From Ovis canadensis (lineage: Eukaryota > Chordata > Mammalia > Artiodactyla > Bovidae): a DNA stretch of 64,000 nucleotides. Below, in pieces: positions 9,149 to 21,100 of this stretch. Under the pieces are notes generated by a model. That model was not told where the DNA came from and made no database searches. It saw only the letters and a program-made list of their open reading frames with translations. Location: positions 8,082,501 to 8,146,500 of the forward strand of contig NC_091247.1 of assembly GCF_042477335.2 (NCBI RefSeq). Direction: 5' to 3'. Both the position numbers and the translations under genes were made by a program. Each line of letters starts with the position of its first letter. Positions within the stretch are counted from its first letter, which is position 1.

Positions 9149-12100
9149 ATGTTCAACCAGCAGCAGCAGTTCCAGCAGCTCCAGCAGCAGCAGCTTCAAC
9201 AGCAGCAATTGCTGCAGCTTCAGCAGCTGCTCCAGCAGTCCCCACCGCAGGCCCCACTGCCCATGACCGTCAGCAGGTGAGCTGCCCATTGGAGGGCTGG
9301 GTGACTCTGGCCCGTGCCTTGGAGTCGCCCCCTTCCAGCCCTTTCGCCCAGGGGCAGCCCTGTCTGAGCCCTGGAGGTCATCAATTCCCACTCCAAGGAG
9401 ATCCTCTGCAGTAGAGAGGGGCAGAGAATGGAGGGGAGGGAGGTCAGAAAAGAGGGAGGGTCTGCCTCTCCCCATGACCCTCTGACCCCCGCTCTTAACC
9501 CACAGGGGGCTCCCCCAGCAGCAGCCACAGCAGCAGCTCCTGACTCTCCAGGGGACCAGCCCCACCTCCCTCCTCAACGGCTCTGTGCTGCAGAGAGCTT
9601 TGCTTCTGCAGCAGTTACAAGGTATGGCTGCGGGCTCACTGAATCTCATCCAAGCCACACAGCAACTCTGAGAGGGAGCTACTGTCAATATCCCAGTTTA
9701 CAGATGAGGATACTGAGGCTCTGGGAGGTGGAAGTCCCTAGGTTGCTCAGCTGACTGCAGGTCTGTCTGATCACAGAGGCCTGCCCTTGGCCATGGTGCT
9801 AGCTCTGTGGGCGCTGCTCAGCACATATTTTGCTGACATTGAGAGATTAGATGATATGATGGATGGAAAGATCTATTTTGACCACCCTCCTTTGCATCCT
9901 GTTTGACAGATGAAGACACTGAGGTCCAGAGAAGGGAAGTCATTCACCCTGGGTCACACAGCATCAGCAATGGCTGAGCTAGATGGAGGCCTGGGCCTCC
10001 TGGCCCTTGGATCTCTGAGTAGGTGTCTCTAGCCCTCTGCATTAAGCCCGTGCCTTCCCCCCGGGTTTCTCCATGTGGAGAGCAGTCTTTCAGCTTTTCT
10101 TTCCATAATGCTGCTCCCAATATTTCAGCCACTGTGGGAGGAGGCAGAGGTCCAGAGACATGGAGCCATCTCTTCTTCAGACCTAGCCCCTCCCACAGGG
10201 TAGCTGTGACATGCTGACTGGTCCTTCAGAGCTGAGCACTGTGCTGAGCCCCTTACAAATCCAGTTTCTTGACTCTGCTGACAACCCTAAGGGGAGATAC
10301 ACTCATGGCCCCATTTTACAGATGAAGGAACTGAGGACCAGGTGTTGACTAGAGGTCTTACTACAGAGCTTTGTTCTGAGACACCAGGCTCTCCTGCCTC
10401 CCAGCAGGGTATACAGCCAGGTCAGAAGATGTGATGTTGTCACTCTTCAGCCCTCCCGTGGCCACTTGGGTGTGGATCATCCTGGGAGCCGGCTTATAAA
10501 TTGTAGAGGGATGGATAGAGAGATAAGACCACATACAGAAACCCACAATGTTTACTTTTTTTTTTCACTCTTTCCTTTCTCATTTTAAAAGTCACACTCT
10601 TCAAAGAGCAAAAGAAATGTTTTAAAAAGGACAAGAAAATCCAAATCATATGTAGACTCACTTCTAAAGAAAAAGAACACCCATTAAAGTGTTGGTATAT
10701 TTCCTCCCATTTTTTTTTGTAGGCACAGAATTGAGGCTTTATATATGACTGTGATTACTGATATACATGAAAAGTCGTATTTTGTTTGTTTTTCACTGAG
10801 CAGAATGGCATGTTCATTTACGTATGATTTGACAGTCTCTATAAAGATTCTTTTTAACAGCTGTTTAACATTCCTCTGGAGGTGTGTGCCCTCATGTTCC
10901 TAAACTTTCTCAGCTGTTTCCTTCTACTTCTTTCTTTTTGCTTTTCTTTTTTGCTGCTTTAAATAATGGAGTGAATATCATGTTTGAGAATATTTTCCTG
11001 GAATGGATTCCCAAAAGTAGAATGACTGGGTCAGGGAGGATGGGTGTTTTATGGTTCTTGATAAGTATTACCAAATTGCTTTCCCAAAGGACTGGACCAG
11101 TTTGCAATGCCACCAGCCACGTATGACAGTGCCAGTTTCACCATGCCCACGGCAACACTGGGTATTATACTCTTTTCTAATATATATGTATATATACATC
11201 TAATCTAATTTGCTTGGCAAAAAAGCTATATCACTAATGCTTTAGTTTACATTTCTTGGAGTGCTTTTAGTTTACATTTCTTAGTGCGCTTGAACATTTT
11301 CTCTGTGTCTGCTGAACATTTGTAATTCATTTTGTGACTTGTCCATGTTCTTTGTCCATTTCTCTTTTAGAGTGTGCCATCTTTTATCTCACTGTTTAAG
11401 AGCTGGCTGGCGTTCTCTCTGCACATATGTGTATATGTGTTTAAGTTAATGTGCACAAAATGCTTAGTAAATACCAGGCACACTTACATATTTCACTGAA
11501 TCCTCATGAAACATTGTGAGTCAAGCACTATTACTATACCCATTTTACATATGAGGGAACTGAGGCTAAGAGAGGGAAACTTATTTGCTCAGGGTCACAG
11601 AATTTTTACTGTAGAGCCTGCATTTGAACCATTTCTCCCAGCACGTCTGACCCATGAAGTGAAGTTGCTCAGTCGTGTCCAACTCTTTGCCACCCCATAG
11701 ACTGTAGCGTACCAGGCTCCTCTGTCCATGGGATTTTCCAGGCAACAGTACTGGAGTGGATTGCCATTTCCTTCTCCAGGGGATCGTCCCAACCCAGGGC
11801 TCAAACCCAGGTCTCCTGCATTGTAGACAGACGCTTTACCGTCTGAGCCACCAGGGAAGTCCATACATGCCTGTAACCCCTGGGTTTCCCATCCCAGCAC
11901 TGGGGCAAGGATTTAAACTGTCCTTTATTGGATCAGATACTTCCCCAGTGCTCTGGGTCAGATGAAGTGCCTGCCCTTAAGGAGTTCCCAGGTGGTTAAG
12001 TGGTGGACAATGGGAAGCAGACAAGGAAATTGTGCAGCTCGCCTGGAAACAGGGAAGCTGGGTTTCTAGGGACAGAGAGAAGGTCTGAGAAGCCCTCTCA

Positions 12101-15100
12101 AAGGAGAATCACCTAAAGGGAGGAATGAAGGATGGCTGGTTATGCAGAGGCAGAACACTCCAAGCAGAAGGAAGAGCATGTGCAAAGGCCCAGAGGCAGG
12201 CAGACCCAGGCTTGTTTGAGGCAGACCCATGCACAGGAGCATGTGGCTGCAGCACAGAGGGTGTGTGTGAGAGAACTGCAAGAGAGGGAGTCGAGGGGAG
12301 CAGGGCTGGCCTTGCAGAGTGAGGAGTGGGCTTCCTTCCTGAGCATCAGGAAGCTATGGAAGGGTCCAGCAGAGGGAGGGGCAAAGTCAGAATGTGGTTT
12401 TTAGAAGGATCACAGCACAAAGACTGTGGCTGAAATTCACGCGTGGGATGAAATGGCTTTGGAAGGAAGAGGGGCCATAGGAGTGGAGATGTGAAGGGGA
12501 GTCAGGCTAGACTGAGAAGGGTAAGAGTCAGGGTTAAGAGAAATGGTGTTGGCTCACATGGGGGAGGGTGAGGCTAGAGGGGAGTCAGGAGGACCCCCAG
12601 AGCCCTACCTGGGAGCTGGTGAGTGGGCAGCAGTGCCGCCCCCGGAGATCCTGGACACGCAGCTCCTTCACTTTGTGTCTCTGTTTTATCATCAGTAGAG
12701 ACGATAATAGTTACCCTGATGGTGGCTGGGTGGTGTGACTAAGGTTGTTTTTAGCAAGTGCCCGGTCACCAAAAGACATTTCCTTTTAAAAAAATATTTA
12801 TTTATGTATTTGGCAGCACCAGGTCTTAGCTGTGGCCTGTGGGATCTAGTTCCCTGAGCAGGGATGGAACCCAGGCCCCCTGCATTGGGAACGTGGAGTC
12901 TTAGCTCCTGGACTTCCAGCGAGGTCCTCAGGGGACTTTTGATGATGGGTAGCTGGTGTTGGTAGGAGAGTTATCTTGTTATTCCAGAGACCAATCATCT
13001 TGCTGGTTCTCCCTTTGGGTGCTGTGCTGAATCTTTTATATACCTGAAAGTGTACCCTAAAGCATGCCTGAGGGTGAGCGGAGTTTCTGGGTGTGCCCAA
13101 GCCACTGACGAGGGAGGCATTTGAGGAGGGAAAAGGGCCCCTTCCCTCACAAGCTGGAGCAGAAAACCAGCCCGAAAGCCCCCTCTCACCAGTGCTTCAG
13201 GTGGGACTGGGCCTTCGGTTCTCATCTCTTCCCCTCTGGCTGCCCTTGGGTGGGAAGGGTCCCTTTGAAGTTATCCCTGATGCCCCCATGATGCTTGGGG
13301 GCACTGATCCCTGACCCTAATCTTTACTACCCGACCACAGTTGTAATCCCCCTTCTGCCCTCTTTTCACCCACAGGTAACCTCCGTGGCTACAACCTGGC
13401 CACCCCCAACCTGACACCCCCCAGCCTCACACCCCCACAGCTGGCCACCCCAAATCTCCAGCAGTTCTTTCCTCAGGCCACTCGGCAGTCCCTGCTGGGC
13501 CCTCCTCCCGTCGGGGTCCCCATCAACCCCTCTCAGCTCAACCTTTCAGGGCGGACCCCCCAGAAACAGGCCCGGACCTCCTCCTCTACGACCCCCAATC
13601 GCAAGGTGAGTGTTGTCTGGGTACGGAGCAGGTGTGGATGGGAGAGGACATATCTGGGGATCCACCAGCACCCCCTCCAGCTCACACTGGCCTTGGGGCT
13701 GATCCTAGCCCTCTCTGTGCCTCAGTTTCCTTATCAGTAAAATGATAGGGGGGAGAGTTAGACTTGTCTAGTGTTTCTAAAACTTTAAATATTTCTGAAC
13801 CCCAAAGTGATTTTTGCTACATCCGAACACCACTCAAACTATTTATTCCCTTTTTATTTACCATTTCTATTATCTACTAATACTGTTTGCTAACAATTCT
13901 CTTTTTGAAAAGACTGAGGTGTAATTGACATATAATACTGTATTCATTGTAGGTATATTTTACCAACTTTCTTTAAATCAGCACTCCCCAGTGGAAATTA
14001 AATGTGAGCCACACATGTAATTTAAAAATTTCTGGTAATCACAGTAACAAAGTAAAAAGAAACAGGCAAAATTAACTTTACTCACATATTGTATTTAACC
14101 TAATATAATAAAAATGATCATTTCAACATGTAATCGATATAAAAAAATGAACAAGGTATTTTTTATTCTTTTGAGGTTTTTTTTTTTAATACTAATTCTT
14201 TAAAATTGGTATATATTTTATGCTTACATCTCGACTCAGCTCGTAGCAATTCCAGTGCTTGAAAGTCAGGCACATGTACCTACTGGCTACTGTCTAGGGT
14301 AGTGTAGCTTTAAATGAACACTGCTTTTCTGTTACATTTATTTAAAAAAGAAACAATCCCTATCTGAAATTTTTTAAAAAAGCAACACAGTAACAATAAC
14401 TCTGAATTAATCCCCAAGCATAGAAGTAAAAGAAAAGTGATTGGGGTAAAACAATGTTATAAAATCCTGAACTCTACTCTGTTGCCAGCTGAAGTTTCTG
14501 AGCCTTTAGTGAGCTCTCCCTGACTTGAGCAGGAAGAACCAGGGAGGTTTTCAAAGGAAATAATATGCTCCCTATGTCTGTCCTGTCCCCAGATGTCTAG
14601 ACAGCTCCTCACACATACCACACTCCTGAGAGCACCCCAACTGGGAGAGGGGGCAGCACCCCTTTTCTGGCTCTGACACCACCCACATCCACAGGTGAGG
14701 CATTTCCCTCCAGAGAGGGGTCACAGCCTCTGACCTTCCAGTTGAGCCTGTCCAAACATGGTCCTGTCTAGTGCTTACCTCCTTGCCCCATTTTACATAT
14801 GGGAAGACAGAGGCTCAGAGAGGAGGGTGGAGATTGTCCTGGGCTGCACAGACTGAGCCTGGCCCTCCTGACTCTCAGACCAGTGCCTGTGCCATGCAGG
14901 GTGAGAGCTGGGTAGTTTGCGAAGGGCGTGGAGCCCTGAAGTGGTGCGTGTTTCCACTGACCGCTGGTCCCTTGGGCTTAGTAGGAGGGAGGGAAGCGGC
15001 AGGTGGACCCCTGGGGCTCCCTGGGGTACCCTGGAGCCATCTGGAACTGTGTTCACCTAGCAGATGTCTGTTAAGGCCCAGCAGAGGACTCTCTGGGGCA

Positions 15101-18100
15101 GAGAAGGCATCTGGCCCAGCTCTCCTGGAGATCCTGGGCTGGGAGGAGGGTGGTAGTGATGATGAGACCTTAATATACATAATTCTCCAGCCGATGAATG
15201 ATGGCCGTGGGAAATGCCGCAAAAAGGAAGTCCAAGGCCCCGGGGAACCTGTACTGTGGGTTAGGAGGGCTTCCTGCAAGAAGCGCCTTTGAGGCTCTGG
15301 GACAAGGCCCAGGGCTTTGGGGAGGCAGAGAGGCTAGTGTGGACACAGAGAGGAGATGGAGCATGAGGGCTGAGGCTGGAGGGTCAGACCTGAGGTAGGG
15401 GCCAGACTGTGCAGTGGCCTGGAGAGGGGAGTTAGTTTCAGGCTTGGGGTAAGGAAGGAATAGTCCAGGGCTATGGGAAGTCATGGCAGGGTCTCAGCCT
15501 GAAAGGGACAAGAGGCATGATCAGGTCTGCATTTGAGAAGGGTCCCTCTGGCTGCTTCATGAAGAGGGTAAGGAATCGGGGCAGCATCATGGACTTGGAG
15601 AAAGTATTGCGTCGCCCAAACCTGCATTTACTTAACAGGCTGGCAGCTAGATGGCACCCCTGGACATGATTCCCGGGGTGTTTAGGGTCTTCCCTTGGCA
15701 GCTCTGGGGCCAGGCTCCTTCATCCCCTGGAGCCTATATGTTGGAGCCACTCTTGGGCAAGGGGATATTTTCTAGGGTGGGTGGCAGATATCAGAAATGG
15801 TTTCTGAAAGGAAGTAGGATTCTTCTTCTCAGACGATGCCTGTGGAAGACAAGTCAGACCCCCCAGAGGGGTCTGAAGAAGCTGCAGAGACCAGGACAGG
15901 CACACCAGAAGGTGAGGGAGAGAGGGAAGGTGCTGGTCCTTTGGAGGGACGTGGGTTGGGGGGAGGTGGGTGCGGGGGCAGCCTTGGAGGCAGATCTGGG
16001 AGGCAAGGCTCTTATAGGGGGCGGGGGGAATTGTGAGCCCAGGTCCCACCTCCTGGAACGGGGAGCTCAAACATGCTCCACCTGCCATGGCAGTCTCTCA
16101 CCTGCCCTCCATCCCAGACCAAGAACCTCCCCAGTGCCCAGATGACATCACTAAGGAGAAACGCACTCCAGCACTTGAGCCTGAGTCTTGTGAAGCCTCT
16201 GAGCCACCAGCTAAAAAGTCAAAGAGGTAATTGAGGCTGAAAACCTGCCTGGTTCCCAGGTGTTCTATACCCTCATTCCTGAGAAGGCAAAGGGTAGGGG
16301 TAGGTGGGGTGAGATCCTTCAAGGGAACAAGGCAAGGACCTTGATTTCTGGCGTGGGGGGAGGTCAAATCTAATTTGCGTCTTACCTGGGGAGGCCCTTG
16401 GCCAAATGGACTCTGGCTTCTTCACTGTGACTGGGCCACAGTGAGGTGAGGGGGCCATTGTGGAGGGGTGAAAATGTGTACCTGGAACCTCAGAGCATGG
16501 CCAGAGGGTAGGCAGGCTTCCAGGGCCTTGAGTACGTACTAGTAAGCTGTGGGAGGTGGGAGCAAGTGATCAGTTTGCTTAGAGGAAGCTGGGGTCTGGA
16601 GAGCCGAAGGGGCTTGCCTAGGTCCCAGCTTGTACATGGCAGAGCCAAGACTGGAGCCTAGGTCAAGGCCTTTCTTGGGAGCCCCTGGGGCCAGTTGGCA
16701 GACATGAATATGATCTTCTGACCCTTCCCAGCTCAGAGGAGCCCACAGAGAAGGGGCCCCCAGGGCAGCTGCAGGCAGAGGTCCAGCTGCAGACCCGGAT
16801 GATGGCACCCAAGCAGACACAGACACCCGAGCTACTGCCTGAGCCCCTGGAAGCCCAAGTACAGCCACAATTTCAGCCCCGGGTCCTGCAGATCACAGCC
16901 GAGGTGCAGCCACAGACCCAGCCACAGACGCACCCCGTAAATGCCCAGGTGCAGCCAAAGCTGCAGAAGCAGGCACAAACGCAGACCTCTCCAGAGCACT
17001 TAGCACCGCAGCAGGTGCAGCGACAGCTGCAGAAGGAGGCAGAGCCACGGAGACAGGTGCAGCCCCAGCCCCCCAGGCACGTGCAGCCGCTGCTACAGAA
17101 GCAGGCACAGACGCAGACGTACCCACAGGTCCAGATGGAGGCACAGCCGAGGCTCCAGCCGCCGGAGCAGCCACCCAAGCAACCTCTGGGTCAGTTACTG
17201 GTGCAGCCACCAGAACCGGCCCAGGGACGGCCTCAGACTCAGCCACAGGCATCGGTGTCAGCGTTGGAGAAAGCCCCAGTTCCGGTTCGCTCCACAGCAC
17301 TGGAAACATTGCCTGATACAGTAGAAGCTAGAGCAGGTAAGTGAGCAGTGACTCCCAGCTGGCCCGGTGATGGGACTTGCTCTGCTGGGACCCCACTCCT
17401 CCCCCAGCACTGTCCACCCTGGGACTGAGGGTTGGGCTTGGATCCAGGGTTCTGGTCCACGTGCACTGGAGGCTTCAAGGCCCTGGCCATGGGCAGAGAA
17501 AGTAGCTCTCAGGCCCACATCCCTCAGTGCCCCGGTGAGAGATGGACCGTGGGAAATGGAGCATGCCCCTGTCATTTCAGGCCCAGAGGAGGCCCCGCCA
17601 GAGCCCAGGGGTGCCCAGGTCAGCATGGAGGAGAGCCAGGAGGAGCTGACCGGTGGCCTGGATGTGGCAGAATGTGAAAAAAGAGCGAGAGAGATGCTGG
17701 GGGTGGGTAGAGATGCTGATGAGGACCGCACGGTGCGCCCAGTGGTGGGAGAGCCTCCTTCTGCCCCAGCCATGCCCCGCCTACCTGGGATCCCCTGGTG
17801 TTTCCCCTCCTGTGAAATGTGATGGCAGCCCTCCTCCTGGGTTTGTGGGCAGACCAGACTGGGTTTGACAGTGTTCATCAGCTCTCATGTGGGCCTTTAC
17901 ATTCCTTTGCTCTGACAATCTAGAGGCACTTTTGGTGATAAGGGTCCCTTCCAGCTTGCTCATCCCAAAACTAGAGTGCTCAGAGCCCCCACATGGGTTA
18001 CATTGCTCCAGCAGAGAGAGCGTGGTGTGGAAGCCTGTGTCTGGGGCCCGGGGCCCAGTCCTGGCTTCTACTCTGTGTGCCGCTGCTGCTAAGTCACTTC

Positions 18101-21100
18101 AGCCGTGTCTGACTCTGTGCGACCCCATAGACGGCAGCCCACCAGGCTTCCCCGTTCCTGGGATTCTCCAGGCAAGAACCCTGGAGTGGGTTGCCATTTC
18201 CTTCTCCAATGCATGAAAGTGAAAATGAAGTCGCTCAGTTGTGTCTGACTCTTAGCGACCCCATGGACTGCAGCCCACCAGGCTCCTCTGTCCATAGGAT
18301 TCCCCAGACAAGAATGTTGGAGTGGGTAGCCATGCCCTCCTCCAGGGGATCTTCTCGAACCTGCATCTCTTATGTCTCCTGCATTGGCAAGCGGGTTCTT
18401 TACCACTAGCGCCACCTGGGGAACCTTATGGTATAACTGTGGCCAAGCCCCCTTCCTTTCCTTGCATCTTCGTTTCTCCAGCTGTCACAGGAGGCAGGGG
18501 GAACTGAGGGGGACCTGGGTTTTTGAATCCTGACTGCGGTGCTGCCTGGCTGAGCGAGCCTGGGTGATCACCTAATGGCTCAGAGCCTCAGTTTTCCTGC
18601 CTGTAAAATGCACTGTCAGGAGGGCTCCTAGAAGTTTGGCACAAGGCTGACCAACCATAAGCGCCCAGCTGGTGGCAGCTCTGCTCCTGCTCCCGTGCAG
18701 GTGTGGGGGGCCGGGGGCTCCCTGAAGGTCACCATCCTGCAGAGCAGCGACAGCCGGGCCTTTAGCACCGTGCCCCTCACACCCGGGCCCCGGGCCGGCG
18801 ACTCCACCTCTGCCACCCCTACGGCGGCCAGCACGCCCTCTAAGCAGGCCCTTCAGTTCTTCTGCTACATCTGCAAGGCCGGCTGCAGCAGCCAGCAGGT
18901 ACCCTCCAGTGGGTGGGTGGGAGACCTCGTGGGCGGGTGGAGGGTTTGGGGTCTGTATGTGATGCCCAGCCTGCCTTTCCGGGGGGCTGCCTCTGTGTCC
19001 ACTTGGGCCCCCAAGCCCCACCTCTGGCAGCTGTACCTTAGTTCACAGAACATCTCTGGACCAGCCAAGGGGGCAGGATTTCAGAGTTGGGTGGACCTGG
19101 TGCAAATCAGCCCTGACCGGCTATGTGAGTTTTGGAAGGTGAATTTCACCTTCCAAACTGAGGCACTGGTGCCTCGGTTTCTGCATGCGTCAGAAGAAAC
19201 ATTTAGAACCCACCTCTAGAAAAAGAAAAACTACCTCCCAGAAGGGTTCTGGGGATTCAGCAACTTGACATTGAAGTCACAAGTCCCTGGGCTGGCCCAG
19301 AGCGAGTACAGCCTTAAGAACAGCATCACACTGGTGTGATTACGTCACTGTTGGTAGCGCTGCCCCTCTGTGCCTGGCCTGAGCAGAGCCACGGGAACCT
19401 GGAATTTGATCACTCTGCTCCTCACCTCGGAGGTGCTCTTGGTCTCCAGCGGGAGCAGAGGCTCTGGCTGGTGTGTGCTCACTCTGGGCCTCAGTTTACC
19501 ATCCTTCTCTGGCCCATACAGGGTTGTAAGAGAAGGGTCCTCCCGGTGGCAGTGGGGTGTCCAGAAAGCCCAGGTTGGAGGCCTCCTCTAGCCCCAGTGT
19601 TCAGGGGCTCACTCCTCACGCCCCTTCCTTGCTCCCGCCTGCTGCAGGAGTTCCAGGAGCACATGTTGGGAGCCCAGCACCAGCAGCGGCTCGGTGAGAT
19701 CCAGCACATGAGCCAAGCCTACCTGCTGTCCCTGCTGCCTGTGCCCCGGGACGTCCTGGAGAGAGAGGATGAGTGAGTGGGGTGTCCCAGAAGCTCTGGA
19801 CTGTGGAGAGGGGGCAGTGGTTTCCCCAGCCCAGGTGGAGGGGGTCCCTGATCTACCATCCACAAGGTCTTAAGGGATTAAGATTGCCCTCTCCCGAGTA
19901 CTTCTTCACTAATTGTGTGGCCTTGGCCCTCAGTTTTCCTTATCTGTAAAATGGCCTGACGAGGGATGTAAGGCAGGAACTCATGAACTAGACAGCCTCT
20001 GTGTTTTTATAGAAAAATTTTATTTATTTTTGGCTGTGCTAGGTCTTTGTTGCTGCGTACAGACTTTCTCTAATTGCACCAAGTGGGGCTACTCTCTAGC
20101 TGTGGAGTACTGGCTTCTCGTTGCGGTGGCTTCTCAAACTGCAGAGCGCAGATTCCCTAGAGCATGCCAGCTTCAGTAGTTGTGGCTCGCGGGCTTGGTT
20201 GCTCCATGGCCTGTGGGATCTTAGTTCCTGGATCAGAGATTGAACCTGTGTCCCCTGCATTGGCAGGTGGATTCTTAACCCCTGGGCCAGCAGGGAAGCC
20301 CCTAGACAGTCTCTTTAGGCTCCATCCAGGCAGGAACAGTTTGACCCCCTATGTGGGAGAGAATTGGGTTGTGGCACAGAGACCCCCACTCCCCTGGCAT
20401 ATGTGCTGCCTGCAACCACAGGGCCTGATGGTCAGGCAGGACCTGCTCATCTCATGGCCTGAGATTAGAACTTCCCTGGGTTTCCTCCTTTCTTAGTCAT
20501 GGGGGCTTGCTCCATTAGAAATGTCAGCCCTCCGGAGTCTGGGATTGGTTCTGGGGATGCTCAGCGGGCAACCACTGAGGCCTGCAGGAGCTGGGAGGCG
20601 TCAGCAGTGAGGGAAACAAGCTGGCATTGGCTCCGTCCACCCTAGGGGACATGGGCTCTGTCTCACCAAACAGCTGCCACTCAGCTCCAGATTTCCTGGC
20701 TTCTCAGAAGCATGTAGAAACCGATTTGAATGTGAATCTCCCAATTTCATAATGTTAACAGCTAGTTCAGAATTAAAACCAGAACAGCAGACTTCCCTGG
20801 TTGTCCAGTGGATAAGATTTCACCTCCCAGTGCAGAGGGTGTGGGTTCAATCCCTGGTTGGGGAACTAAGATCCCATGTGCCTTGTGGCTAAAAAACCAA
20901 AACGTAAAACAGAAAATTGTAACAAATTTAACAAAGACTTTAGAAATGATCCACATCCAAAAAAAAAAAAAAATCTTAAAAAAATAAGAAATGAGTCCTG
21001 TGGAGGCCAAATCATATCCTTTCCCTGGTCGGATAGGCCCTGAGACAGTGGTCAGGGGCTCCGCCATGAGGATTTACAGAGAGTCACAGCTTGCAGCTCC

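Noticed and set aside
8969-9688. 239-aa minus-strand frame over the first CIZ1 exons
   Set aside because: Leu-rich because it is the antisense of the CAG/Gln exon; it crosses real plus-strand exons and introns.
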